This document shows, in pieces, positions 48,825-58,893 of a stretch of DNA of 64,000 nucleotides. Source of the stretch: Syntrophus sp963665935 (lineage in GTDB: Bacteria; Desulfobacterota; Syntrophia; Syntrophales; Syntrophaceae); the NCBI GenBank assembly GCA_963665935.1, contig OY762510.1:3720001-3784000 (forward strand), read 5' to 3'. The position numbers and the translations under genes are program-made. Position 1 is the first letter of the stretch. Every line of letters begins with the position of its first letter. The notes beneath the pieces were generated by a model. It saw nothing but the letters and a program-made list of their open reading frames with translations. It was not told where the DNA came from and ran no database searches.

Positions 48825-50258
48825 ATGAGTCTTATCAAAGGGGACAAATCACCAAATACGCTTCGTGGAACTGCTGATGATGACACCATTTACGGTTATG
48901 GCAGCAATGACACCCTTTACGGGTATGGTGGCAATGACGATCTTTACGGTGGTAGCGGCAACGATAAGATGTATGGTGGAGCAGGCAACGATACCTTGGA
49001 TGGAGGTACCGGCAATGATAAGATGTACGGCGGAACAGGCGATGACGCCTATTACGTCAATAGTACGGACGATCTTGTTTCCGAGGCTCTGTCTGCCGGT
49101 ACGGATCATGTGTATGCATCTATCGACTATTCTCTGGGGGATAATGTAGAAAACTTGACCCTGAACGACTCAGCAATCCTGGGAAGGGGTAACGAACTTA
49201 ACAATGAGCTTATCGGCAATGATAACGACAACTGGCTTGCTGGTTTCGCAGGTGACGATACCCTGGACGGTGGCGCCGGTAACGACACCATGGTCGGTAT
49301 GGCAGGAAACGACACCTATCTTGTTGATAGTGAAGCAGATATTGCCTTTGAGGGTTCGGGCGGCGGCACGGATACAGTTAAGGCCTCTGTCAGCTATACC
49401 CTCCTCGACGGCAGCGAGATCGAATACCTTTACTTGATGAATGGTGCCGCTACGAGCGGAACGGGGAATTCGTTCAATAATACCATCGTTGGAAACAGCA
49501 ACGCAAACACCTTGCATGGACTTGCCGGGGATGACATCATGCTGGGCGGCAAGGGTAATGATACCCTGGTGGGAGGGACCGGAGACGACACCATGAAGGG
49601 CGGTGCGGGGAACGATACCTATTTTGTCGACAGCTTGGACGATGTTGTTTCTGAGGCTGCAAACGCCGGAACAGATACGGTTTATGCCATGGTCGACAAC
49701 TATTCTTTACCTAACAATGTGGAAAATCTTACTATCTTCGCGTTATCAGGAACCGGGAACTCGCTTGACAATATAATCCGTGGCAACACATTAGACAACA
49801 CCGAATATGGGCTTGCCGGAAACGACACTCTGAGGGGCAGTAATGGAAATGACATCCTCATTGGCGGCACGGGCAATGACACTCTGATCGGTGGCACCGA
49901 TCAGGACTATTTCGTTTTCGCCCAATCCGGGTCAACCAATAGTGACAAGATCACCGACTTTTCACACACGGACGACACGATCGTGCTTAAGGACATTCTG
50001 GATGGTTTGGTCAGTAACTCCATTCAGGGTCTTTCTTTCAACACAAATAACGTACTGAACGCAGACAGTTATATCGAAGGTTCCGGAAAAACAGGCAATG
50101 GAATCACCGATATCAGCGGCATTTACAACGACACAGCAACAGGGAACATCTATTACAATCCTACAAGCGATACGGCTGGAGATTCCGTATTAATATGCAC
50201 AGTTGGAACCAAAATGGCCACACCACTGGATAATACGGATTTTATCTATCACAGTTGA
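48825..50258 (+). CDS. RTX-type calcium-binding repeat protein
   Basis: A 477-aa acidic, cysteine-poor protein made mostly of RTX nonapeptide repeats (GGxGNDxLx: YGGSGNDKMYGGAGNDTLDGG and later sets) in several blocks, with linker strands such as DHVYASIDYSLGDNVENLTL. No signal peptide, as for type I secretion substrates. The C-terminal part (DYFVFAQSGSTNSDKITDFS, then DDTIVLKDILDGL) is shared with the next gene and is the likely secretion end. It has no catalytic domain. A T1SS is not in the window. Strong GGGAGGG before the ATG. Confidence 0.9.
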   Translation: MSLIKGDKSPNTLRGTADDDTIYGYGSNDTLYGYGGNDDLYGGSGNDKMYGGAGNDTLDGGTGNDKMYGGTGDDAYYVNSTDDLVSEALSAGTDHVYASIDYSLGDNVENLTLNDSAILGRGNELNNELIGNDNDNWLAGFAGDDTLDGGAGNDTMVGMAGNDTYLVDSEADIAFEGSGGGTDTVKASVSYTLLDGSEIEYLYLMNGAATSGTGNSFNNTIVGNSNANTLHGLAGDDIMLGGKGNDTLVGGTGDDTMKGGAGNDTYFVDSLDDVVSEAANAGTDTVYAMVDNYSLPNNVENLTIFALSGTGNSLDNIIRGNTLDNTEYGLAGNDTLRGSNGNDILIGGTGNDTLIGGTDQDYFVFAQSGSTNSDKITDFSHTDDTIVLKDILDGLVSNSIQGLSFNTNNVLNADSYIEGSGKTGNGITDISGIYNDTATGNIYYNPTSDTAGDSVLICTVGTKMATPLDNTDFIYHS

Positions 50259-50275
50259 TTCATGGATTTTTTACT

Positions 50276-50302
50276 GACTCCCCCGTAAAAGTTGGGGGAG
50301 TC
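50276..50302. repeat. 9-bp GC-rich inverted repeat between the RTX genes
   Basis: GACTCCCCC (50276-50284) with its inverse GGGGGAGTC (50294-50302). A partial copy (GGACTCCGTAAAATCCTGGG) lies near 50461-50480. Without a T run it may act as a weak terminator or mark duplicated DNA. Confidence 0.55.
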
Positions 50303-50549
50303 AAAGTCTATCTATTGCTTCACACCTTCCTAAAATTTTGCCGATCACAACCATAGGCCGATATGCCCTCCTTTCGAACATCCAGTCCGCAAGAAATGGG
50401 GTGCACCATGACGATTAGTTTGCTATCTTTACGATGAATCATTTTCCGACTGAAGAATGTGGACTCCGTAAAATCCTGGGGGAGCAAGCCAATAACTTCA
50501 AGTATTTCAGATGATCGAGTAATGTAAAAAAATGGGGAGGGATAAGGTC

Positions 50550-53500
50550 ATGGCACTTATCAAGGGAGAGAATTTTACAAATACGCTAACCGAAACGGAT
50601 GAAGCCGACCCTATCCACGGTTATGGAGATGATAATTACCTGAATGGATATTTTGTCAACAATATCCTTTACGGCGGTGACGGCAACACCCTTTATGGAC
50701 TCAATCCGGGAACCGGCAATGCTGCGGCCGGCGAAGAGTTTTCCCCCCTGCCGTACTACACCATCAACGGGATCGCCGGTTATCTCAAGCAGGGGTACTG
50801 GGACTCGACAGATACGCATTACCGCTCTTTCAACATGGGGGATGAGCTTATCTCGGGCAACAACGGCACGCTTCACTACAACACCTCGGGATTCGAGGAC
50901 ATCTCGGGCGCGGGCACGGACGCGGACGGCCTGACGGCCCCACGCCGAGCGCTGGTTGATGATGCGCTCGACTACCTGGGCGAGATCCTGGGCATCAATT
51001 TTGTGAAGACGACAGACACCGGCTCCGACGTCGACATTTTCTACAAGGACAACGCCAGCGGCGCCAAAAGCAACTCAAAGCTTTTCAACACCCTGGGCAA
51101 CGGCACCGACAATCATCACTACATCAACTATTCATGGGTGAACGTGAACGCGAACTGGGAGGGAGGTACGTCGAACGCAAATGACTACACCTACCAGACC
51201 ATTATCCATGAAACCCTGCACGCTCTTGGACTGGGCCACCCCGGTCCCTATAACTTAAACGCCACCTACATCACCGATTCCACACAGGCGACCACAAACA
51301 ACAACATTTATTTGAACGACAGCTGGCAGCAGACCATCATGTCGTATTTCAGCCAGACCGGGAACACGACGATTGACGCCGATCATAATTACCTTATCAC
51401 CGTCATGGCCGCGGACATCGAGGCCCTGCGCGACTATTACGGGTCATCGGCCTTTACCGGCGATACGATCTACGGGTTCAACACCAATATTTCCTCATCC
51501 AAAAGCGAGGTGATGGCCGACCTTCAGCTCTATGCCGACAAGAATGCCTTCTGCATTATTGATGACGACGGCGTCGACGCGGTGGACTTCTCCGGCTATA
51601 CGGCCGACCAGAGGATCAATCTCGCCGTGGCGTCAGGCACTTCAACCGTCGGATCGATCTCGGACATTGGCGGCCAGAAGGGCAACATGACGATTGCCGT
51701 CGGAACGGTGATCGAACAAGCGGTCGGCGGTTCCGGTGACGACACCATCATAGGAAACAGCGCCGTGAACGTCCTGACGGGCGGCGCGGGCAGCGACAGT
51801 CTGTACGGCTATTCCGGGAACGACATCCTGTCCGGCGGTGACGGAGAGGATACGCTGATCGGCAGCTCCGGTAACGATACCCTGTACGGTGGAGACGGAA
51901 ACGATACACTCAACGGAGGAAGCGGAACCGACAAACTTTACGGCGGCGACGGAAACGATACACTCAGCGGATCAACCGGAGGCGATGTGCTCTATGGCGA
52001 CGCCGGAAACGACACTTTGTCCGGTGGCGACGGAAATGATTCTTTCGACGGCGGCACGGGAGACGATACGATCAACGGCAATGCCGGAAATGATACGTTG
52101 AATGGAAAATGGGGGAACGACACCCTGGACGGCGGCGAGGGAAGCGACTCCATGCTGGGAGGCACGGGAGACGATCTGTATTACGTCGACAGTTCCGGCG
52201 ATTTCGTTTACGAGGCCGCTGAATCCGGCACAGACCGGGTCAATACCTATATCAACAATTACACCCTGCCGGAAAACGTCGAAAACCTGTACATGTACGG
52301 CACGACAGTCACCGGGTATGGAAACGCGCTGGATAACATTGTCTCCGGAACCGAAGGCGACAACTATCTTTACGGGTATGCCGGAAACGATAACTTGTAC
52401 GGGTATGAAGGCGCCGACTTCCTCAACGGCATGACCGGGGACGACGCCATGTACGGATTCGCGGGAAACGACACCTATGTCGTGGACAGCGCCGGAGACG
52501 TTGTTTCCGAGTCTTTCGGATCCGGCACCGACACCGTCAACGCCTATATCAGTTATACCCTGCCTGATTCCATCGAGAGACTCTACCTGTTCGGCACGGC
52601 CCCGAATGGCTATGGCAACGCCCTTGACAACCAGATCTTCGGCAGTGACCTCAGCAATTCGCTGCGTGGATACGATGGAAACGACACCCTTTACGGGTAT
52701 AAGGGAAGCGATACCTTGAACGGCGGCGCGGGAAACGACACGATGTACGGCGGCGCGGGCAGCGACACCTATTACGTCGATAGCACGGCCGATGCTGTTA
52801 TCGAGTCGGCAGACGAAGGAACGGACACGGTCCGTTCCTATATCACCAGCTACACGCTGACGGACAACGTTGAGATTCTGCGCCTTTACAACACAGCGTC
52901 CAACGGTTTCGGAAACGGCCTCGGCAACACGCTCTACGGCAACGGCAGCGACAACGACCTATACGGCTATGCGGGAAACGACACCCTTTACGGATACGGC
53001 GGGGACGACTATCTCAACGGCGGCACGGGCAATGACACCATGAGCGGCGGCACGGGAAACGACACCTATTACGTCAACAGCACAAGCGACATTGTTCTGG
53101 AGGAGACAGGTGGCGGCACCGACAGAGTTTACGCCTATGCCAGCTTTACGCTCGATGCCAACGTGGAGAACCTTTATCTCCGCAGCACGGCGACCACCGG
53201 AATCGGCAATTCCCTGAGCAACTCGATCGGCGGCAACGCGAACGCCAACCTCCTGTCCGGAGGCGGCGGCAATGATTCCCTTGATGGATACGGCGGGAAT
53301 GACACACTGAATGGTGGAGCCGGTAACGATACCTTAAATGGTGGAACCGGCCTGGACCTTTTTGTCTTTTCAGAATCCGGTGCGGCCAATTACGACACCA
53401 TCAGCAGCTTTTCACACGCCGATGACACCATCGTATTGCGCGATTTCCTTGATGGCTTGACCAATTCCAAAATCAAAGGCCTGTCTTTTACGAGCAATGT

Positions 53501-53702
53501 GCTGAGCACCGGATCGTATGTCGAAGGAGCCGGATCCACAGGGAACAGCACAGAGGCCAGTGGAATTTACAACGACACGACAACCGGTGATATCTGGTAC
53601 AACCCCACGAGCAATACTGCCGGGGATTCCGTCCTGATCTGTACGGTCGGCTCCGCAACAGCGACTTCGCTGGACAATACGGACTTTGCCTATACTGCTT
53701 AA
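50550..53702 (+). CDS. Serralysin-type metalloprotease with extensive RTX repeats
   Basis: A 1050-aa secreted protein. Residues 1-35 resemble the other RTX protein (ALIKGENFTNTLTE). A metzincin domain follows, with zinc motif HETLHALGLGHPG (HExxHxxGxxH, His220) and the Met-turn IMSYFS near residue 264, as in M10 serralysins. From about residue 390 it is RTX repeats in several blocks and the shared C-terminal secretion end. I see no typical propeptide. The start at 50550 follows GGGGAGGG, as in the paralogue; the frame opens at 50532. Extracellular proteolysis is likely. Confidence 0.92.
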   Translation: MALIKGENFTNTLTETDEADPIHGYGDDNYLNGYFVNNILYGGDGNTLYGLNPGTGNAAAGEEFSPLPYYTINGIAGYLKQGYWDSTDTHYRSFNMGDELISGNNGTLHYNTSGFEDISGAGTDADGLTAPRRALVDDALDYLGEILGINFVKTTDTGSDVDIFYKDNASGAKSNSKLFNTLGNGTDNHHYINYSWVNVNANWEGGTSNANDYTYQTIIHETLHALGLGHPGPYNLNATYITDSTQATTNNNIYLNDSWQQTIMSYFSQTGNTTIDADHNYLITVMAADIEALRDYYGSSAFTGDTIYGFNTNISSSKSEVMADLQLYADKNAFCIIDDDGVDAVDFSGYTADQRINLAVASGTSTVGSISDIGGQKGNMTIAVGTVIEQAVGGSGDDTIIGNSAVNVLTGGAGSDSLYGYSGNDILSGGDGEDTLIGSSGNDTLYGGDGNDTLNGGSGTDKLYGGDGNDTLSGSTGGDVLYGDAGNDTLSGGDGNDSFDGGTGDDTINGNAGNDTLNGKWGNDTLDGGEGSDSMLGGTGDDLYYVDSSGDFVYEAAESGTDRVNTYINNYTLPENVENLYMYGTTVTGYGNALDNIVSGTEGDNYLYGYAGNDNLYGYEGADFLNGMTGDDAMYGFAGNDTYVVDSAGDVVSESFGSGTDTVNAYISYTLPDSIERLYLFGTAPNGYGNALDNQIFGSDLSNSLRGYDGNDTLYGYKGSDTLNGGAGNDTMYGGAGSDTYYVDSTADAVIESADEGTDTVRSYITSYTLTDNVEILRLYNTASNGFGNGLGNTLYGNGSDNDLYGYAGNDTLYGYGGDDYLNGGTGNDTMSGGTGNDTYYVNSTSDIVLEETGGGTDRVYAYASFTLDANVENLYLRSTATTGIGNSLSNSIGGNANANLLSGGGGNDSLDGYGGNDTLNGGAGNDTLNGGTGLDLFVFSESGAANYDTISSFSHADDTIVLRDFLDGLTNSKIKGLSFTSNVLSTGSYVEGAGSTGNSTEASGIYNDTTTGDIWYNPTSNTAGDSVLICTVGSATATSLDNTDFAYTA

Positions 53703-54040
53703 AGAGTAACGGTTATTTTCGAGGCAGGGTTCGTAAATGGTTCTGCCTTTCTTACAACTGTCCTTCTTCCTGCCATGAATTCGTATATAGTATTGTTATT
53801 TCATAACGTTCATCAAAGATTTCAATCCGTACTTCCTCATCTGAAAGTAATCCGGATTAATCTTTTCCCTTACTCATCTAAGTATATTCACCAGGCTTTT
53901 TAATGGCGAAAAATCATACAAAACCCGATGTTTTATTTTGGGATAATTTGTTATGAATCATCAATAGTAATTAACTTCAGTTTGAGGACAGAGTGGAACA
54001 ATAACTTTTATTTCGTTATCAATGAAACATAAGGAGGGGA
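53703..54040. other. AT-rich upstream region of the PEP-CTERM gene
   Basis: No gene seen. A short GC stem (AGGCAG with CTGCCT, near 53723-53748) may end the RTX transcript. No clear -35/-10 pair could be fixed for the next gene; AAGGAGGGG directly precedes it. Confidence 0.4.
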
Positions 54041-54700
54041 ATGATGATAAGAACAAAGTTATTTTTGGCGTTGGCCGCCGCAATTCTGATTACGATCTGC
54101 CCAGTCGGTGCTGTTCAAGCGGCTCAACTCACTGTCTCCAGCTACGACATGTATAATGGCGGTACCGGTTCCTATAACTACCGAGACTTTACCTACCCGA
54201 GCGCGAATGCCGATGTCACGGGCGCATACTTAAGCGGAGGAACGGGAAAGTTGACCGACGGCGTGTCTCCTGCTTCCAGTTGGTATCAGTATGGATGGTA
54301 CACCCCATGGGTCGGGTGGGATAGCGATCAGAGTAACGGTGCAAATCCAAAGATCACATTCAATTTTGACAACACTGTCAACATCAGCTCGGTAACCGTT
54401 TGGGTAGACAACACCATCGGTTACGGAGGCGTCTATTTACCTTCCTCGGTTTCTATCGGTGGCGTGAACTATGTGATTGCGCCCGATAATAGCAACCCGA
54501 ACCCAAGGGCATACACATTTTCAGGTTTGAACATTACCGGCGATAGCGTAGATGTGCAGTTCTTTCAGTCCGGTTATCAGTGGCTCATGGTCGGTGAAGT
54601 CACATTCAATGGCGCATCTGCTGTACCAATCCCCGGCACCTTGTTTCTGTTCTCCCCTGGCCTTGCCGGCCTTGCGATTTTAAGAAAAAGATTCAAATAG
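54041..54700 (+). CDS. PEP-CTERM-sorted secreted protein
   Basis: A 219-aa protein with signal peptide (IRTKLFLALAAAILITICPVGAVQA), a beta-rich discoidin-like middle (FNFDNTVNISSVTVWVDNTI) and a C-terminal sorting signal AVPIPGTLFLFSPGLAGLAI then LRKRFK: the Pro-rich turn, hydrophobic span and basic end of PEP-CTERM proteins. Exosortase would process it; no exosortase gene is in the window. Likely an extracellular or surface matrix protein. Confidence 0.85.
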   Translation: MMIRTKLFLALAAAILITICPVGAVQAAQLTVSSYDMYNGGTGSYNYRDFTYPSANADVTGAYLSGGTGKLTDGVSPASSWYQYGWYTPWVGWDSDQSNGANPKITFNFDNTVNISSVTVWVDNTIGYGGVYLPSSVSIGGVNYVIAPDNSNPNPRAYTFSGLNITGDSVDVQFFQSGYQWLMVGEVTFNGASAVPIPGTLFLFSPGLAGLAILRKRFK

Positions 54701-54873
54701 AAACAAGCTACATCGCTCAATCGGCATAGGGGTCGGCCGTTAAAGACCGCGCCCCTGCCACAACACCCGGCCATGCAAGTCCGCACCTGGCGGTTCACAG
54801 AGATTACCGGGTCGTTATCAATATTGGCAAGCGTCCTTGCTCTCTTCATTTAGTAATATATGGGCAAAACGGA

Positions 54874-56988
54874 TCATTTGATCCACTTTAACTCGTCCCG
54901 GAGTTGTTCGGAGACTTTGGTTGCGTCATCAGAGTTCGTGAGAATCGTGGGGGTCACCAGCACGAGGAGTTCCGTCTTGTCCTTCGATTTTCCCGTGGTT
55001 TTGAACAGGTTTCCGAGAAAGGGGATATCGCCCAGGAGGGGCACCTTGTTCTCGGTGAGGCTTGTTGTTTCTTCCATGAGGCCTCCCAGGACGATCGTCT
55101 GTCCGTGAGCGGCGACAACGGATGTATTGATTTTCCTGGTTGTAATGATGGGGGAATCGCCGACACCCGTGCCTTCAACCTTGGATACTTCCTGGCTGAT
55201 CTCAAGGGTCAGCAGGCCCTCCGTGTTGATGGTCGGCTTTACTTTGAGCATGATTCCCGTGCTCCGATACTGGATGCTCTGGGCAACACTGGTCGAATTA
55301 TTCGATTGAGCACTCACATCGGTAATCTGTCCCGTTACGGTCGGAACATCCTGACCGATCTGAATGGTGGCTTCCATGTTATCGAGAACCATCAGGCGCG
55401 GTGTGGAAAGGATGTTGGCCTTGTTCGCCAGGGCATAAGCGGTGACCATGGCCTTGAATTGTCCGGAGGCACTCAGGAATGAGTAAGACAATCCCACCGG
55501 ATCCGTTCTGAGAGCCGAACCAAGATTTTTCCAGGTACCCAGCACGTAGGAGTCACCGTTCCAGCTATTCTTGATGAGCCACTCCACGCCGTATTTCAAC
55601 TCGTCGGTAAGCTTCAATGAGACAATGGTCGCTTCGATAAGAACCTGCCGGGCGGGAATGTCCAATGTCTGAAGAAGATTCAGGAGATTTCGATAGACGT
55701 CGGGCGTGCTGAGGATAATGATCATGTTTTTTCGATCGTCGGCCGACATTTTCAGTCCGGTGGTTTCAAAGGAACTGTCCTTTCTCCCTCCCGTGGCTTT
55801 TACCTGGGGTCCCTGTTGAGGCCCGCTTTGGGGCTGGACTGCCGGCTTGCTGGCGGAAGCCGGCATCGAACCGTAGAGTTTCTGGATGGACTCGACCAGT
55901 TCGGAGGCCAGGGAATATTTCGGGATAAAGGTGTACGCCTTGAACTCCGTTCCGGCTGCTTCCGGGGCATCCAGTTTTTCCTTCCACCTCAGGATATTTC
56001 GGGCGGTGGTATCATCAGGAGCAATGACCAGTACGGCGTTCAACTGTTTTACGGGCATAAAGAGCGGGCCCGGCTCCTTCGACGTTTTTGCAACGGTAAA
56101 CCCTACACCTTCCATGATGCTTTTCAACTGGGTGATAAATTCATCGGTCTGCCAGTAGGTCAATCGGAGAAGAAAGATTTTCTTTTTCTGAAAATAAGGA
56201 ACATCGAAGGTCTCGATAAACTCCATAACCGGCTTCATCTGTGCTGCCCGGCCATGGAGGACGAGGACATTTTCCCGGCGATAGGGTTTAACCTGCACAC
56301 CGGACTTGAAGAGATCCTTGATGAGGGGTTCCACGTCGCCGGGACGGACATGGCGAAGGGGAACAACCTGTAAGATTTCGGCCGGACTGTTCACCGTTGT
56401 CGTACCGACCCGGATATCCACAGGCGACCTGGGTTCTCTGGGTTCAGGTTGTTTTTCCAGAACATAGAGGGCGCCGGCTCTCTCATCGAGATAATACCCA
56501 TATTTTTCCAGCATCCCCATGATCATTTCCAGCGCCTTGTCAGGCGGCATGGGCTGGGGTATCCGGAGGGTGATCGGTTTTTTGTTGTTCAGCATCTTCT
56601 CATCCATCACAAAGGCAACCTTCAGTGTTTCCCCCAGGGCATAGATAATGAAATCGGAGAGGGGCATCTTCTCGGCATTGATCATGACCGGTGTATCGAC
56701 CATGGTTATCTGGCGCGCATCAATGGGTTGAACGGGAGGCGGCAGTTTTTTCTCCGGCGTCTTCCTCTCAAAGGGCGAAATTTCGATTTCTTCAACAGGT
56801 TGCCTTTCGACCGCCGCTTCCGGACCCATGCTTCCACCGGTTCCACCCTGCTTGTCTGAACCTGCCGAACGCTCCAATGTAACCGGCTGTTGCCAGCGGG
56901 GCTGATTCATGCAGCCGCTCAACGGCAGAAAAAACAGAAAGAGGAAAATCCCGGCCAGACATTTTCGCAGCAGGTCCCATTTAATCAT
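54874..56988 (-). CDS. gspD: Type II secretion secretin (GspD)
   Basis: Outer-membrane channel of the type II secretion system. The 704-aa lipoprotein (signal ends LPLSGC) has N0 (INAEKMPLSDFIIYALGETL), N1/N2 repeats with VVPLRHVRPGDVEPLIKDLF, and the secretin domain with VLSTPRLMVLDNMEATIQIG (here ILSTPRLMVL) and VPLLGDIPFLGNLFKTTGKS. Its start overlaps the SLT stop (ATGA). A Pro/Gln-rich stretch around residues 420-440 separates N domains. It is the last gene of the T2SS operon. Confidence 0.94.
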   Translation of the reverse strand: MIKWDLLRKCLAGIFLFLFFLPLSGCMNQPRWQQPVTLERSAGSDKQGGTGGSMGPEAAVERQPVEEIEISPFERKTPEKKLPPPVQPIDARQITMVDTPVMINAEKMPLSDFIIYALGETLKVAFVMDEKMLNNKKPITLRIPQPMPPDKALEMIMGMLEKYGYYLDERAGALYVLEKQPEPREPRSPVDIRVGTTTVNSPAEILQVVPLRHVRPGDVEPLIKDLFKSGVQVKPYRRENVLVLHGRAAQMKPVMEFIETFDVPYFQKKKIFLLRLTYWQTDEFITQLKSIMEGVGFTVAKTSKEPGPLFMPVKQLNAVLVIAPDDTTARNILRWKEKLDAPEAAGTEFKAYTFIPKYSLASELVESIQKLYGSMPASASKPAVQPQSGPQQGPQVKATGGRKDSSFETTGLKMSADDRKNMIIILSTPDVYRNLLNLLQTLDIPARQVLIEATIVSLKLTDELKYGVEWLIKNSWNGDSYVLGTWKNLGSALRTDPVGLSYSFLSASGQFKAMVTAYALANKANILSTPRLMVLDNMEATIQIGQDVPTVTGQITDVSAQSNNSTSVAQSIQYRSTGIMLKVKPTINTEGLLTLEISQEVSKVEGTGVGDSPIITTRKINTSVVAAHGQTIVLGGLMEETTSLTENKVPLLGDIPFLGNLFKTTGKSKDKTELLVLVTPTILTNSDDATKVSEQLRDELKWIK

Positions 56989-57617
56989 AGTGCATCCTTC
57001 CCTTTGAAATGCTCGTAGTAACCCATTACCCTCTCGATATAATTCCGTGTTTCTCGGAAGGGAGGAATACCGTTATAGCTCATCACCCGGTGTGGACCGG
57101 CATTATACGCGGCAAGCGCCAAGGGGACATCGCCGTTCAAGGTGTTGAGCAGTTGACTTAAATAGCCGACGCCGCCCTGAATGTTTTCAACAGGATTGAA
57201 AGGATCGGATACCCCCATTTCCCGGGCGGTCTTCGGCATCAGCTGCATCAGTCCGATCGCTCCTTTGGGGGACAGGGCTTCAGGATCGAAGTTGGATTCC
57301 GCTTTGATCACGGCCCGAACCAGGAGGGGATCAACGGAAAAACGTTCACAGGCGGACAGAATCGCCTCGGCATAATCCTGATTGCCGCCGGATGCATCCT
57401 TGATCTTTTGCGGAAGGACCGTTTTCTTCTTCGCCCGCAATCTTGTCATGGAAGGGTGATATTTGCGACGGCCCGGGCCGGGAATATTGGTAATATAAGC
57501 CAATCCTTCTTCATCCTGGAAGGTATAGAGGTCAGCAGCAAGAACGGTCATGGGGAACAGGAGGGCCATTCCCAGGACGAACATCCTGACCGACAGGACA
57601 GAGAGGAAATTGATCAT
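56985..57617 (-). CDS. Lytic transglycosylase (SLT domain) within the T2SS operon
   Basis: Periplasmic enzyme that cleaves peptidoglycan glycan chains, perhaps to let the secretion apparatus pass the wall. The product (210 aa) has a signal peptide (MFVLGMALLFPMTVLA), a DUF4124-like start (LYTFQDEEGLAYITN), and the SLT domain with catalytic Glu in VIKAESNFDPEALSPKGAIG, LMQLMPKTAREMGV and ALAAYNAGPHRV. GGGAGGG before the ATG at 57617 decides the start; the frame opens at 57650. It overlaps gspD. Confidence 0.92.
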   Translation of the reverse strand: MINFLSVLSVRMFVLGMALLFPMTVLAADLYTFQDEEGLAYITNIPGPGRRKYHPSMTRLRAKKKTVLPQKIKDASGGNQDYAEAILSACERFSVDPLLVRAVIKAESNFDPEALSPKGAIGLMQLMPKTAREMGVSDPFNPVENIQGGVGYLSQLLNTLNGDVPLALAAYNAGPHRVMSYNGIPPFRETRNYIERVMGYYEHFKGKDAL

Positions 57618-57651
57618 GACCTTACCCTCCCAATTGGACTGTTTCTTCATC

Positions 57652-58353
57652 TCACGGCTCTCCCTGTACCTGTATTCCAGGAGCTTCCGGGGGCATATCC
57701 CGACGAGGTGGTTCTTTCCCCTTCTCCGGACCCGTTCCAGTCTTCATGATGGCTTTGTTTCCCGCAGGGGAAGCTTCAGGCTTCTGAATGTCTCTTTCGT
57801 GCGGCCTCTTACGGGCATCCCCCCTCGCCGGAGCTCCTTCAAGCTTCCTCAGGTCTGCATTGGGCTTGGCCGGCTCTTCCGACTTGCGCTGAACATCAAA
57901 CAAGACCAGCTCTTTCGACTTATTATCCTTTTTTATCTTGACGGAACGGGCGGATATCCCGGTCAGCACAGCCCCGTCGATGAGCTTCTTCCCTTTTGTC
58001 AGGGTATGGATTATCCCTTTATAATCTTTGAAGACGGCCTTCTGCTCTTTTCCCAGCAATACCGCCACGAGGGTATAGGGGTTTTCCGGAAGTACCTCTT
58101 TTACTTTCTTGGTCTTTTCTGCGGATTGGGCGTAGCTTCCGTCCTCCGAAAAAAGATTGCGTTGCTTCAGTGCCGTATCCAATGAGACGGGAGGAGACCA
58201 GGTTTTCTTCAACCCTTGATTGGATTCAACTCCCGGTTTCTTCAACCCCGCCAGCGGCTTGGGAGTTGAAGGGGCAACATAGGCGGCGATAAAAAGAGCC
58301 AGCGCCAGGAATAGACCCGCAATAAAGATATCCGGAAAGGCTCTCTTGATCAT
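57652..58353 (-). CDS. Type II secretion GspC-like inner-membrane protein
   Basis: A 233-aa protein with one N-terminal span (DIFIAGLFLALALFIAAYVA), a Pro/Lys linker, and a small beta domain (YTLVAVLLGKEQKAVFKDYKGIIHTLTKG ... VLTGISARSVKIKKDNKS). The layout is that of the homology region of GspC, which docks onto GspD. A Pro/Glu/Lys tail follows. No PDZ domain is present, as in PilP-like forms. Overlaps the upstream gene by four bases. Confidence 0.8.
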   Translation of the reverse strand: MIKRAFPDIFIAGLFLALALFIAAYVAPSTPKPLAGLKKPGVESNQGLKKTWSPPVSLDTALKQRNLFSEDGSYAQSAEKTKKVKEVLPENPYTLVAVLLGKEQKAVFKDYKGIIHTLTKGKKLIDGAVLTGISARSVKIKKDNKSKELVLFDVQRKSEEPAKPNADLRKLEGAPARGDARKRPHERDIQKPEASPAGNKAIMKTGTGPEKGKEPPRRDMPPEAPGIQVQGEP

Positions 58354-58889
58354 TTCTCCAACCTGTAGGCCGACAAAGTCAGCGAAAGGAGATAATCCTT
58401 TGTGCCTTTGCTGATTTCCATGCCCTTGACATTCAGAGCTTTTCCTGTTTTTTCCGCAGCCTGCAGGATGTTCATCAGGGTTTGCGGCTGGCCGCTGAAC
58501 CAGAGGGTCACCGGCGCTTCACTGAGGGTATTTCTGGGAATCGTTTCCAGCATCTCAAAGCGTACCAACTCCCCTCCCTTCTCCTTCGCAAGAACGTTAA
58601 ACCTGTGCACAATGTCGAGCTGGATCTGGGTCAGGCTCTGCGTCTTTTCGTAAAGACAGGGAGACAGCTCCTCCTTTTCCACGACGGGATTCAGTTGGGC
58701 CTCACCGCGCTGCTGCTGATTCAAGACACGGAGTTTAAGACTGTAATTCTTCTGCTGTTCGTCAAGAAGCTGCTTCTGCTTTTCCAACCCGGTGTATAAA
58801 GGATAAATCAGAAAACGCAGCAAAGCGAGAACAATAATCAGGTAAATGCCGACTGTCCTGATCTGTTCCTGTTTTCCCGCAGCCTTCAT
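58350..58889 (-). CDS. Type II secretion GspM/PilO-like protein
   Basis: A 179-aa inner-membrane protein with a short cytoplasmic start, one span (VGIYLIIVLALLRFLIYPLY), a coiled coil (EKQKQLLDEQQKNYSLKLRV) and a ferredoxin-like end (PVTLWFSGQPQTLMNILQAA). It fits the GspM/PilO group by architecture. ATG 58889 with AGGA, four bases beyond the gspL stop, is preferred to 58919. Confidence 0.78.
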   Translation of the reverse strand: MKAAGKQEQIRTVGIYLIIVLALLRFLIYPLYTGLEKQKQLLDEQQKNYSLKLRVLNQQQRGEAQLNPVVEKEELSPCLYEKTQSLTQIQLDIVHRFNVLAKEKGGELVRFEMLETIPRNTLSEAPVTLWFSGQPQTLMNILQAAEKTGKALNVKGMEISKGTKDYLLSLTLSAYRLEK

Positions 58890-58893
58890 GGGT

